From Phoenix dactylifera (lineage: Eukaryota > Streptophyta > Magnoliopsida > Arecales > Arecaceae): a stretch of 64,000 nt of DNA. How positions within the stretch are numbered: the stretch's first letter is position 1; every line of letters starts with the position of its first letter. The DNA lies in contig NC_052399.1 of NCBI RefSeq assembly GCF_009389715.1, positions 5,830,585 through 5,894,584 on the forward strand. The letters are read 5' to 3'. A program made the position numbers and the translations under genes. Below, piece after piece: positions 33,401-46,480 of this stretch. The notes below the pieces were generated by a model. The model made no database searches and had not been told where the DNA came from. It worked only from the letters and a program-made list of their open reading frames with translations.

Positions 33401-36400
33401 CACACTTGAGTTTCTTTGCTGAACAAGAAAGGTGTATGTCTGGTTTCATTAGGTTCTTTTGAACAACATCCCTATTAACTTACATAGAACTTTCATTTTG
33501 ATGAGTATTATGCTTTTTGTATATTAGAGTAAACTCGGTCACCATGTGCTCCACTTCTGTATCTTTTTTCATGAAGGAATGATTGTATTCTTCTCATTCT
33601 CCCTTCTTAATTTACAATGTTGCCACTCAACATGTAGGATTAATGCTATCCAAGTGACTCACTTCTCATATAAAAATGATGCCAACTTCAAAATCCTCTT
33701 TTCTTCTCTTTTGTCTGTCTTATCTAGTGCTTAGTGGAACTTGTTCCTTGTCCTTATGTTTTAAGCTAAGTATTGGAGGTTCTGCTTGATGTTTTACTAG
33801 TAGAATACCATCAAAACTTTTCTTTGATCTATGAAGCCACTTTGTGTTTTTTATCAATAGTTCCTTGCATGAAGCCACTCATCTCTCATCTTGTATGAAA
33901 GTTGTTAGACTATCTCATATTGTATTCAAGGCAATTTTTTGCTATACAATCACCCTTTCCCATAATTAGCTTGAAATCTAGCAAATATGCTTCATTAATA
34001 GTTCATAGGAATAAGTCTTCTTTAAAGAAAATTAATCTATTTCTCATCCAAAATGTTGACTTATTTCTGTCATGCAATTTCTCCGCATATTTTTGAAGCC
34101 CTGTCTAATTTAACTGAAGTAAACTGCATACTTTATACTTCTAACAACTGGTTCCTTGTGATGAAACTGGGACCCATTTGAAGATCTTCTGAATCATGAT
34201 GAGTATGATCTGCAGAAAGAGGATTCTCTAGCTCTCCCACTTGTTTATTTTATTTGTAGTATACTAGTATATTTTTCACCTCTCTACTTTTAAATCTATA
34301 TCATACTGACAACAAGCATCAAAATCTTTTTACTCTGCCCTCCATAACTTTATTCATTGATGTGTTATCTTGAAAATTAACTAATAGTAAGTTATGTTTA
34401 AATTTGGGAATCTATTTGTTTCTGTAAATGGCTAAGAGAATTATCATATTGCTGGTGATGGTCTCAAAAGCCAGCACATCGAGTGATCTTTTACATATGC
34501 TGATTAGGTCAAGAGTTGAATTATTTGGATGACTGGATGCTCCCTTTCTTTTGACGTTAATTGTGGCAATGAATTTTCTTGTTTTCACCTGTTAAAATCA
34601 ACTGTTTGTCATCTACCTTGCACACAAACACATAATAAGTGAGCTATGAGCTACCTATGAACTAGTTCATGCTGGTGCATGCTGGTCATCACAAAGCCAT
34701 ATTTTCTATAAACCTTAGCATGGTTTTAGGCATCAGACTTTCTCGGCTGGCATATCGACTTGTATGACAGTACCATGACATGCTAGACCTTGACCAGCAC
34801 AAATGTGGGATTTTTGATAGTTTTGAACAAAATTGACTCAAAATATTCATGTTGTAGTGAAAACCAGAATTATAAGAAACTATAGAAACCTTGTAGATAT
34901 GGAAAACTTAATGATACAATATAAAGCATTTATTTACTGACTGCTGATTATATTACTATTTTTAACACAGTAGATCAGTAGTCTAAGTCATAATGATAAA
35001 TACATTGGAATATACTTAGAATTCTTTGAATGAAAAATAAAACATGCTCGAAGGGTAAACATACTGAGTCATGAACAGTTACAAAGAAGTAAGAATATCA
35101 AAAATCATATTACATACTATGTGTAACATTGGTTATGTTCTATACTTCAGTCGAGGTGCAAGTGGTTTGATCATAAGCCAGTGTTAGTAAACTGGTCCAG
35201 GCAATAACAGTTCAAAATGGAGCCATCCTAGTTCTATGCACAATTATTGTCCATCCAGAGGTTGGCCAAACTGGTGATGTTTCAAGAAAAGAATTTTTTT
35301 AAATGAATATCAAATTCACGACATGGACCGAGGGAATGAACAAGTAAATAATTGTTATCTGAACACTTTTAGTCATCTGAGTCTCTTATGTTTTTATATT
35401 TTTTGAGAAGTATGTCATGGGCATGCCAGGATAAAAAATGTTTTCTCTGGATATTGTCTTTGTCATGGACATGCCAGGTTAGTGTAATCTCTATTTTCTG
35501 TTACACCTTGGGATAGGATATATAACCCTGGTGGAAGCTAAATAGGGTGCTGTAGTGAAAAGTCTTTACCCCCCGTCCCCGCCCCCACCCACCCCCCCCC
35601 CCCCCAAAAAAAAAAAAAGTAAAAGAAATTTTGTAATTCTACTAGTTATTTATGTGAACTGACATTTTTTTTATAGATTTGGACAAATTGTACTGTTGAT
35701 TCAAAAAAAAAAAGAAAAAGTTATTGTAAATAGTCCCTGGGTGCTGATTTTGGTATTGTTGCCAAGGGTACTCTAAATGCTAATGCAATTAGTCCTTGGG
35801 ACCAGACTTTTAACCTCTGTAGTGGATGCTGAATAGTGTACTATAGTGTGGGTCTCTTCCCAAAATAAAAAATAATTTTATAGTCCTGCTGGCCAAAATC
35901 TCAGTGCATGTTACAAGTTATGATCTGACCGTGTCGAATTTTATTCTGGCCCTAAGAAACTTGGGTTCTTTACCTGCTTAATGATCTCTTAACTTTCATG
36001 GAACAGCAATATTTATGTTTTCTCTGATGTCATTTCTTTTCTTTTAGAAAAGAGAGAAAAACTATCTGCAATAATTCTTTAAATTACATCCCTGGATGCA
36101 GTATATCTAATTTTGTGTCTAATTGGACTCATATACCAGGCGAGCTGGCGAGGAGAGTGATGGTGATTATTATCGAGATTCTAGTAGTGATGGAAGCAGT
36201 GATTATGAACATGAAAAAGGCTTGAAGTACTCAAGGGCATGGAGTCCAAACCATCTTACTAGTACCTCCAATTTAAGGATGGATAGGCTGTCTTTGAAAG
36301 AGAAACATGTAGCCTCACAAGAAGGATTTTCAAGTGATGATGGTGATTCTGGAAATTCTCAAGGTCGCTTGCTCTTTGAGTTCCTTGAACAGGATCCTCC

Positions 36401-39400
36401 ATACATTCGGGAACCATTGGCTGATAAGGTATGCTCTTTCTCATGTTACTGACCAGTCAAATGTATATTGAACATTGTTGTTGTTGCTGACAGTCTTATT
36501 ACCTCTAGGTTTCTGTTCTTGCACGATGTTTTCCTGAATTAAAGACACTTAGGAGTTGTGATTTGCTGCCATCTAGTTGGATTTCTGTGGCATGGTGAGA
36601 TTTGCTTCTTGTTCAACTCATATGCTATCTTTCTTTGGCAATTGGTAGATGCTTGTTGATGTCTTGAAACTTTGGAAATGTTGCAGGTACCCTATATACC
36701 GGATACCAACTGGACCAACACTAAGGGATCTGGATGCTTGTTTTCTCACCTTCCATTATCTTTCTACACCAGTGAGAGGTAACTTTTATCTTTGTGAAAT
36801 GCCAGTGAAGATGCATCTTTGGAGTAATGTATATATTAAGGCTTTGGTATGCTTTGTTTTAACCTTCAAATTTTTAATAAAAAATTAATATTAAGAAGAT
36901 TATACATGAAGGAGGCCTCTTGAAGCCAGACTCACAAAACACATATAGAAGACATTCCCATTCGAGGCTAACGTGTTCTTGAGATGCACCTGGAAGGAAC
37001 AAGCTGGGTCCTGTAAGGATTGAGATTTATCTATATTTATAAATTGGCCACCACTGATGTCATGCATGGCTAGACTCGATTTTTTTGTAGTCATAAATAG
37101 ACTAGCTATCAACAACAAATACAAGCCTACTACTTGTCAAATTGAAGACCTCGTGAGTGAAATAAATATTTCGAAAGGCCTTGTCTAAGGATGTTTTCTC
37201 ACACTTGGCACCCATCAAGAAACCCCCATTGAATACTTTATGTATGCATTTCAAATGGTTGCTTCACTTCCTAATGCCCTTCAAACATGAAAGCCTTACT
37301 GAACCTATGATGTCTCTCTTCCTTTTTATAATAAAAATATAATTACCAAGATATAAACAATAAACATGGGGTTAGTTATATGCTACCACTTTGCTGCTGT
37401 TTCCTATTCCTTGGATAAGTCCTCTAAATAGAGTAGTGTTGTTAAATTTATCTTACCAGTTTAACCTATCTCTTAATGAAAATTGATCTTGATGATTGAT
37501 TTTGCAATGGAATTTTAAGACTGCTTGGTGGTCAAATTTTTAAGAAGAGAGAAAAGGTAACTTTGGCTTCATAATCAAATGAATAAGTGCATAAGGTAAG
37601 AGATACTAGTCCCCAAGCTTGTAGTTTATCACGCATGATGAAAGGGCAAAGGTATAATTTTCTATCAGTTTTTTATCATGTCATTCATAAGATCACCAAT
37701 ACACCAAAACAAAACAAAGGATCACTTGCTTATGGAATCCTATTCTGTAGTTGGTAAGATCCTAGCCTACCAATGTTTTCTCCTGTTAGATCTAGTTGAT
37801 TGTCATGTACATGTAGGTATAGACATATAACTGTAGAAAACGTAACAAAATTAGGAAGCTCTAATATGGAGCAGCCTCTTAAAGTGTACCTTATGGCATT
37901 ATATGCCCAATTGAGACCATATTTTTCTCCATTAACAATTTGAAATACAATTTGTCCTAACTCATCTTCCTTTGTTTGGAATGTTATTAATTCTCGTTCA
38001 GTATTCTTTCTTTAGTTGATTGGGTCCTTCATTTGACGTATAGTTGACTTTCATAATATGCGGAACATGAGAACATGGAAGATACAAAAATATAAGTGGC
38101 AAGAAAAAAACTGGGGGAGGGGGGTGGAGGACTCGGCCCTGAAGTCTTGCCATAACATTTATCACATTGATTCACTTTCTCTGCCTAAGTCTCTCCAAGA
38201 GAGTGTTCAAAATTTGTCAAATTTAGATTCCGTTGATGATCCGATCGGAGAGAAGGAAGATTTTCTTCAACTCGCTCAACTTGAATCTCTCAAAAGAAAA
38301 ACTAGAAGAAGATGGAAAAATCTCGAAACTAGAAATTTAAGTCTCTTTTTCTTTCATTGATCCTTAAAAAAACGAGGTACATGGCCTCCCTAACACAATT
38401 TGGGTTGGATTTCTCTTTCTGATCTCAGGACTTTTTTCTAAAATAGACATCTATAGTAGAAAAAAATAAAAATTTAGAGGAGGTAGATCTCGACTTCTAC
38501 ATCAACTCTGTCTTCTATCGCTCCGCGGAATTGTCATCGGATAGAGAGCTACGTCTGGTCAAAGTCTTACCCGAAAAGAAAACTTTTGATTTGACCAGCC
38601 TGTTTCGGGGCCTAAACGATAAAATTTTGATCCGATTCAACCTTTTAGGAGGTTGGCCCAAAGTTGTAGATCTCGAAAAGATACCCAATGTCAAAAAAAA
38701 AAAGGATCATCTCAATCGAGCATCATATGACCAAATTATGACCTCTAGAAATTTGGTCTGTGGCTCGGCTTTCCAATGTGGTAGATCTCGCTCTTGAACT
38801 CTGTCCAGCCCCGCTCGTAGTGATCAAAGTAATCCACATCGAGTTTGGTGATCCTCCTGAATCCTCATAGTGGTTAAAGTATTCCATATCGAGCTTGGTG
38901 ATCCTCTTGGATACTCGTAGTAACCAAAATGATTCACATCGAGTTTGGTGATCCTCCTGAATACTCATAGTGGCCAAAGTAGTTCATATCGAGAACGGTG
39001 ATCCTCCTAGATCAGTTGATATAGCTTTAAAATATATGAATTTGTTTGCTATATGACCAAGCCATGTAATCTTTGCTTCTTTCTATTAAAGTTGCTTACC
39101 TTGATTTGCTAGATCCATTTTTAGATGAAGCAAGGTGATGTTTCTATCATGTGTGAATAATTTGTTGCATAGTTTGTGGATGGATTGTCTTGATTTATCT
39201 AGGTCTCAAATGAATGATTTTCTAATCGTCCTTTTGTGGAAATTTCAAATCCTATGACTTACCGATGGTCCTCGTTGGATCTTAAATGGTTAAATCCTAA
39301 ACACTCTGATCCTATTTGATGTCTAAATGTAAACATAAATGCATCAATGTTGAGGAATCTTTATATCTTCTCGTCATCTCTATGGATTGCCCATCTTGGT

Positions 39401-42400
39401 GCTCCAATCTTTGCAGTGTTGCTCAGATTCATTCTCTCTTATACCTCCTTTCATGCTAAAAAAGAATTCATCCACATATAGAAACAGATATCCTGAGCAT
39501 CAAGGCTCGTCGAACCGATACCATAGGGGGGTACTGATTGGAGACCGATTCGACATGGTATAGTTCCATACTATGCCATTCCAGGGTGAATCGATAGGGA
39601 GAGCCAGAGAGGGAGGAGGAGAGGGAGAGGGAGGGGAGGAGGGGGAAAAGGAGAGGGAGGGAGGGTGAGGGAAATCCTAACCCGACCTCGAGAGAAAGAG
39701 AGAGAGTGCGAGAGAGAGTGAGAGAGGCATTTAGGGGGGGGGGTGTCGTGTTGCTTGTGAGCGAGGGGCGTGGGGGGCACTCTCAAGAGAGTTCTAGGCT
39801 GAAGGAGACGCACTCGCTCAATTTTTCCGAGCCGGGAAGGGCGCTCTCTCATTTTATTTGAGCACGGAAGCCAAAACGAAATAAATGGCTGAACCATGCC
39901 GGTCCCCGACCGGTTCAGTTCAATACACCTTGAATCGGCCAATGCGGCACGGTTCGGCGAACTTTGCTGAGCATGCTCCCCTGATCAATTCGCTGGTCCA
40001 CCATAGGATGGTTCAAATCTGACCCCGGATTCGGTTCAGTACACCCTGAATCGGCCAATGCAGCACAGTTCAGCGAACTTTGCTGAGCATGCTCCCCCAA
40101 TCAATTTGCTGGTCCACCATAGGATGGTTCAAATCTGACCCCGGATCATATTTTCAAAAGAAGGAAAGAATATCATTTCACTAGATCAGAGAGGTTCACT
40201 CTTTCAAAAGATGGTGCATCCAAGGCATGAACATAATGTGTATATGAGAGAAAATATTAAAAAATCAGCAAATTTTTGTTATCAAATGGATTACCTTGCC
40301 TGTTTTTAAACTTCCATGGCTTTCCTTTGCTGTCCAAACTATTCTAGTCTTGGAAAAGATACTGTCATATCTAGGTTTTATGGGGCCTTTAACTTAAAAT
40401 GAAAAAGGATAGTAAAGAATCTTCTCATATGGGTGGCCACTTAAAATTGATCTCTGCAGTAGAAAGCCAGTGTTACTGAAAGCTGAAAGCCATTCAATTT
40501 TCTTTTTTCTTTTCCAAACATACCTTCTTACCCAAAATTTATCCAGGAATTTTTGTCCTTTTAAGAGGAAAGAACTAGGTAAATTACAAGAACTTGATGC
40601 CATAACTAGAATCACATCTCTCAATATGGTAACTTGGGGATATACTTAATCTCTCACCTGCTGTTTAATTTTCTCTACTGTTTTTGGATGTTACACCTTT
40701 TTTATTAGTAAGACCATTTTGGTCATCACATCTTCAAAGGTTCCTTCATGGAAGACCTGAATTTTAAGGTGGTTTATGTAATTTCAATTTATGGTTCATG
40801 GAAGCACACTCTTTATGCTTTTAATATGTAGTGTTGGGAAGCACAAGTTAATCTAACTCCAAGCACTGGATTGATCTCTTGCATGGCAGTAAATTATTTT
40901 GACACCACCCTGGTTGTTAGGTCTACATAACCAGGGAACAAAGAATTCTAAAGCTGTTATTATCTGGAATCCACATTATCTTGACAACCATGTACAGAAA
41001 TGTTGTTGCAAATAATAAATAGTGGTTATTAGAAATTTAAAAGTGAATGGATGAGCACAAATTTGGGTAACGTGTTGGATCTTGTATTCATTTTTTCTCA
41101 TAATCTGTTAACCAGAAACAGGGTCTTAATCCAGCCTATTCAAATTTATAAGTTTCACCATGAATTTGGATCTTTTATTGTGAAAATTAAATGCTTTACG
41201 TTCAGAATAATTTATCCGAGAATTTATTGTGGCTCCCTGTATCTGGGATTTTGAGTTTATGCTTAGGTTCAGTATGGTTCCCTGTGTTCTCTTTGCTCTT
41301 CTGACACAGACAGGTTGAGTAGATCCCTTTTTTTTGTCCATGAATCCCAAATCTTTCTGCATATTTTCTTTTTGTTCCAACATATTATATATGCAGACAG
41401 GATTCACTTCTTGCATCATAGAAAGTTTGACACATGCGTGCACACGCACGTACACAGATAGATAGAGAGAGAGAGAGAGAGAGCTGACATGACAAGTTGA
41501 TTCTCCAACACTAGAAAAGTTACAAAAGGTGTATATAGAAAATTATATAGCCATTGCATGGTCTAATGCCATTAATGCAGTAGAGCCATACATATAATTC
41601 TTTCTTGTTATTTTTAGGAAATGGGAGGTTATAAGAGAACCCTTCCAGATTTCACTTAGAGTACATGCATATCATAAAGTATCCTATATAATTTGTGGGA
41701 AATAAGATGCAGACACATCAATATCTCTATAAATGACTTCTGCAGAAGATCCTCATTTTCTTTCACTCTAAAGAATTTTCATCAAGTGGAACTTATTTCT
41801 TTGGTGGTTTATTAGTAGCTTTTTTTATCAGTTAATATGACAAGTTACTTTTTCAGGAAAAGACGTGGATAAGGGTGCCTTTGAATGTATTATCATATTT
41901 GCACCATCATTTGAAATTTCACAAAAAAAAAATGGTGGTTGGGGGACCTGCATCATCCAGTTATTTCTAATCGTGAACTTCTGTTTCTTCCTTGAGTAGC
42001 CACACAACCACAGGCTTGGCAATAATTAAAAGGACGAAAGAAAAGAAAATTGGAAACTAACTAGCTCTTTTCAAGGGGAGGCACATTGATTAGACTTGTT
42101 AGCTGAGCTTTGGTCATCTTTCTGAGTTTAAATGCATCTTATTTTTCTGTTAATTTGTATGCTTATATTATTTGTTCATTTGTCCTCTACCTTTGCAGGT
42201 GCTGGTAGTGCCCCTGGTCCTGTAATTACCTATCCTCGGGGGGTTGAGGGTGTTCCGAAGATCTCTCTTCCTATTTTTGGTCTAGCCTCTTACAAGTTCA
42301 AAAGTACCATATGGACTCCTAGTGGAGGTGAGAGGCAACTTGTAAACTCCCTGCTGCAAGCAGCTGATGACTGGCTGCGTCAATACCATGTTGATCACCC

Positions 42401-42443
42401 GGATTACCGGTTCTTTGCTTCACATGGTGTATGCCGGAGATAA
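30461..42443 (+). CDS. DUF789 family protein, six exons
   Basis: Exons are 30461-30823, 30907-31118, 36140-36428, 36509-36594, 36687-36778 and 42199-42443. All junctions are GT-AG and all phases agree, giving 428 residues. The His/Gln/Pro-rich N-terminus (to ~100) is followed by the DUF789 domain: [61 protein letters not shown], an acidic Ser/Asp linker ([18 protein letters not shown]), [56 protein letters not shown] and the final [18 protein letters not shown] to [11 protein letters not shown]. The family is plant-wide and has no established biochemical role. Introns 2 (5.0 kb) and 5 (5.4 kb) are expanded by repeats. AATAAA lies at 42633. The gene appears intact. Confidence 0.95.
31956..32233. 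mobile_element. foldback MITE in intron 2 of the DUF789 gene
   Basis: The ends are imperfect inverted repeats (GGCCTGTTTCGATAATC versus, from the right, AGCTTGCTTGAATAATC). Internally, 32065-32088 pairs with 32101-32125 (ATCCCATAGGGAGG... against ...CTCCCTGTGGGAAT) around a 12-bp loop. No coding capacity is present. It may be Tourist/PIF- or hAT-like. Target duplication not resolved. Confidence 0.55.
35572..35620. repeat. poly(C)/poly(A) low-complexity tract
   Basis: A C-rich stretch with only a few other bases is followed by a run of A, within intron 2 of the DUF789 gene. Run length may be unreliable in an assembly. Confidence 0.8.
36779..38790. other. intron 5 of DUF789 gene, first part
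   Basis: Mostly AT-rich. An open frame at 38058-38360 (Lys/Arg/Glu/Leu-rich) and the Arg/Lys-rich stretch at 38450-38800 may be retroelement debris, but no domain is recognised. Confidence 0.4.
38791..39010. repeat. 50-bp minisatellite, about four copies
   Basis: The landmark [AT]ATCGAG..TGGTGATCCTC recurs with GAG at 38841, 38891, 38941 and 38991, exactly 50 bp apart, with CTCATAGTGG-like sequence between. A weaker unit precedes it at about 38791. It lies in intron 5 of the DUF789 gene. Confidence 0.85.
39501..39966. mobile_element. non-autonomous hAT element (MITE) with 8-bp target duplication
   Basis: Left end CAAGGCTCGTCGAACCG; right end read inward CAAAGTTCGCCGAACCG. CTGAGCAT flanks both sides (39493-39500 and 39967-39974). 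The 466 bp interior is GA-rich with no coding capacity. Its termini match those of the larger hAT element at 49.5-52.3 kb, so one transposase family probably moved both. Confidence 0.88.
39911..40146. repeat. tandem duplication spanning the hAT right end
   Basis: Two copies of ~116-121 bp run from CGGTTCAGT through AATCGGCCAATGC, the element end ACTTTG, the target copy CTGAGCAT and GGTCCACCATAGGATGG to TGACCCCGGAT. They begin at 39911 and 40032. The duplication includes both element and flank, so it arose after the insertion. Confidence 0.9.
41461..41483. repeat. (GA)n microsatellite
   Basis: A short GA dinucleotide run in intron 5 of the DUF789 gene. Confidence 0.9.
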
Positions 42444-44526
42444 AACTTGCGGAGTACTTCTAATTTCCCTTTAAATTTCATTAGGAACCAGCTAATCGTG
42501 GAAGGTAGGATGGTTACTCATCTTGCAGGCCCATCATTATTTTAGTAGGCCTTTGCATTTGTGTCTCGTTCGGTCATTACAGAAGTAGAATGGAAGGACA
42601 TCTGATATAAAATAGAGGGGAAAAAAAAGCAAAATAAAAGGAAGGAAATGGGAATTAAGATCTCATATGATGGAAAAGTTTCCCCCAAAAAAAAGGACTT
42701 TTTACGTGAAACGGATTGAAACCTGAAGAAAAATTGGTGGAAGGAAGGTGCGTCATTTACAGAATCTGATGGGATATGATGGATGATGGCAGAAAAGGGG
42801 TGGAAGTTTGTGTGGTTCTTTTGCACAGATACCCAAATAAATGGACGCGAGTTTTTTTGTATGTCCTGATAAGTCAGCAACCTGTGCCTAAATTAACATT
42901 GTTGGCATATCTAATGATGCCCCTCTGTTCTCCATCTCAATTTGACTTTGTTTGTAGTATGATGATAACTTTTAAATGCATTAAAAACTAGATTTAGATA
43001 TCTGTTTTTGTAAACTCAAGTTGCTTTTTCTTTATCATCTCTGTTTGAGTGGCATGCCTGCCATGTAGAGTAATAATAATAGTGGTGTGAGAACGCTGCT
43101 CTCGAGCATTGTTTCTTCCAGGTTTACAGTATTGGCTGGTGTAAAATATCGATTGGGTGTCAAATTCCCCGAGTAAACTGCATTTGGACATAAGCGTCAT
43201 TGCTCGGAAGTTCTTGCATGTCCTTGCCCAGCAAGAAAGTTCCCAAGTCCTGTTGGGATCTGGTTCTTGAACCTGTACAGGCAAATTGTTGCGTTAACTT
43301 GTAAGTCCTTTTGCGGTCTGATCTCTAAACAGGTACAGGCAAAGTTGTTACATGCATTTGCTAGTGCTGATTCGACCCCATCCCCAAATAGAGAAACGTG
43401 ATTACATGAGAGTTATCTGCCGTCGTGACATTGCTTGTATTTCTTTTTACTCTTTTTTGTTTTTATTATTTATGGTTTTTGATATCATCGTTTCACATTG
43501 TTTGCGGGGAAGGCCATGGAAAGTAGCACCGTTGACAGATCTATCTGGTTATGTCGAGCGTTACCAGATAAGAAGACCTCAATATAGGTTCACATTGGTG
43601 AGCTTTACGCATGTACCCGAAACGTGAACCCCAATTGTGTGAGAACCCATGCGCAACAAGCACCGTTGCGGCGAGTTCGCATCCTGTTTCGCCTCTAAAA
43701 AATGGGCCTATATGAGGTGCACGACGCCGTTCGTTAGAAGTGTGAGAGGAATCATGTTCAACCCTCGTGAAACTTGTTGGTGTTCCTTATGAAGGCATGA
43801 GAATGGATGCGAGTCCATGATTCCCATCCGTTATCAGATGCAGTCAAAGCCATGCAGTAAAATATTGCCCACGTTAGTCGTCAGGAGCCAAGGTCGCCCG
43901 TCAGGTGAGTCAAGGGGACTCTCGCACTGATGCCATCGATTTCAACGGATAAGCTTGAAGGGGAGATGAGTTATTATTAAACGAGAAGTCAGAGTTCTTC
44001 TGGACAGCGCAGGCACTGACGGCCATCAAAATACCCCGGTGGTATGGCTGAGACTTGCTAGTAAGATACTGAACGCGCCGTTACATGTGGACCAGCAGGA
44101 CCATGGGGACAAGAACAAATATATTGTTCGGAGAGCATCTCCTACCAACCTGGACTGAGGCACTAGTCTCGAAAAAATTTCAGTTTTCTTGCATTTGGAG
44201 AAGGGATGGACTGTGATTCAATTCGTAATTATCATCTTTACCATGAGATGCTTGCTCCCATTTCAGTAGACTTGTGTGGAGAAAAATGTATGACCCTAAG
44301 AAGGCCCCAGGCTTTATTCAAGAAATTGGGTATTAGCAACAGTCTATATGGCGACTGTCAGATTCTATCGTTTTCTTATGGTACAATAGTTTCTATAATT
44401 AGCAATAGTTTCTATTGGTTTTTACTGGACTCATCATGCATGATAGTTGATTCGTTACTGCTCTACAAAAGAAACAAGTTTTCTCGCAGATAGGAGGAAT
44501 TCTCAGCTTTGCCTGATTTCATCTCT

Positions 44527-44610
<84 letters not shown>

Positions 44611-45608
44611 AAATGCCTGATGTGGCCGTTGAATGCTGACATCTGAAGCCATCTCACTTTCCATGATATAGAGCGCAGCTTATGCTTGGTTCAAATTCAT
44701 CGCTCGATTAATAAACATGGAATTTATTTTGATGACATGACCCTATTGGAGGAAGATTCTTACATTCTCTTGGCGGATATTACTCAACGAAGGGAACCTG
44801 GAGATTTGGGCATTCATATGTTGATTTTAGAGCGCAGGCCTTAGCCATGATACTGATGTATTCAGTGACCCTAACTCTTTGTCGGTTTAAATGATTTGTC
44901 TGACGGTGTATGCCGGCTAGGACAGGTTCTACAGAATTGGAGGATTATTTTTAGGACATTCTGCTGAAGCCGCAAGATAGACTCAACTGGGAAGTCAAAA
45001 ATAGCATGAGCACTTATATTTTTGTGGGAGGTACAAATTTCCCAAGTTCCCCCTACTTAATTAGCTAATGCCCCGTAAAGATATTTGGATCAAATGCTGT
45101 TGGCTGAAAGGGGTTCCAACCTGGGGATTTAAACCATTTTATGATGTGGATTGCCTACAGCAGTATTGACGATGACAGACGCTCATCATCCCAATTACAA
45201 TAATCTTAAAACCAGTGCCAGTATTCATGCTTGTTTCCACCCACATGTAAGAAGTGCGGATGACCTGAAGGTCGAGTCAAAAAATGACACTGAATTATGT
45301 CAAGAGTCACAAGCAGCAAACTTGATCGCATGGCACAACCTTTAATTATGATGCTAATCCACTCATTAAGATGGATGGAATTCACATAAAACTGGCAAGA
45401 CAGGACCCCAGATGAAATTAGTAGTGGCCAACCGCTATCGTTCTTTCATAAGAACAACATGATCCTCAGAAAGATATATTACTGTATGAGACTTTTTCCA
45501 GGGTTGTCCCCCTGGTTGCTGTTTTACCAGCATTAACTTCATAATCTTAACAGCAAAAGAAACTCTCATATCGTTATAAGAAAACAGAATTATACAACCA
45601 GAACCTCT
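42444..45608. other. intergenic between DUF789 (+) and DUF1218 (-) genes
   Basis: The two genes converge, so this stretch holds both 3' ends. No coding sequence was recognised. Open frames near 43350-43630 and 44206-44493 lack recognisable domains and codon-like composition. Confidence 0.5.
44529..44608. repeat. (TA)40 microsatellite
   Basis: About 80 bp of uninterrupted TA. It is self-complementary, so it can form a cruciform, and is likely to be length-polymorphic. It explains the Tyr-Ile repeat open frame on the minus strand. Confidence 0.95.
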
Positions 45609-46445
45609 TTAAGTCTTGGGCACTCCAGCCTCACCTTTATCTGGACCATACTCTGCCATTCCCACGCCACCCTCATTTTGGTGCCTCACCCATCCTCCAG
45701 TGTCAGCCTTCGAGTAGCTCCAATAAAATAAGAGCGACGCCACCATGGAAACCAGAATCAATGCAGCTGCCGCTGCAAAGACCCCTTTCCGCAATGCTGC
45801 ACATGATGACAAGTCTCGCTTCGCGTAGTAGCCCAGATACTTCGTGTGGTATGCATTCCTAGCTGACCCTGCCAACAGGCATGCTTCCGCCACCGCAAAA
45901 CTCAACCTGGAGATCGGAACAAACATAATAAATTGATCTATTTTGGGTGTCACGGGTCACATCACTGAATGGAATTTTCATGTTGCAGTTCCTACTGTTT
46001 ATAACAGTCATTACAGATATTTCCCCTATGCAAGGTCTCTCAGTCAGTTTTCAGCATTTGTGTTCATTTTATTTTTGATCATCGTGCATCTTTCTCGGCA
46101 ACATGCCAAGGTCCCCTATAGGATTTGAATCAAAACTACCACGAGTAGGGTAGGATGCCATCCGCCATACTAGTTTGGGATCACTGTCACACAAATGGTA
46201 TTTCTAGGACAAGAACTAATTGATAAAATGCCCTTTCAGCAGTGTCCACCGAACCATCTCAAACGGGCATATCGAACCGAACCAGTTAGAAACCAGAGCC
46301 ACCCAAAACGAAAAAGGGTTAGAGTTGGTTAGATCTAGTCCAAACTAAAGCTAAACCGACCAATTCCACCTGGTTTCAGATGATTCTAACCGGGCTCGTC
46401 TGGGCCGAATTGGGCCTTTTTACAAAACTCCAGACTCCCCACATT

Positions 46446-46480
<35 letters not shown>

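Noticed and set aside
31240..35570. Additional exons inside DUF789 intron 2
   Set aside because: The spliced protein is already contiguous with the family pattern across the 31118/36140 junction, and the open frames in between have no homology to the domain.
38058..38360. Possible small gene in DUF789 intron 5 (Lys/Arg/Leu-rich frame)
   Set aside because: No domain recognised, no promoter or splice evidence, and it lies among repeat sequences; left as unclassified intron.
44463..44657. Minus-strand open frame with Tyr-Ile repeats
   Set aside because: It is a translation of the (TA)40 microsatellite.
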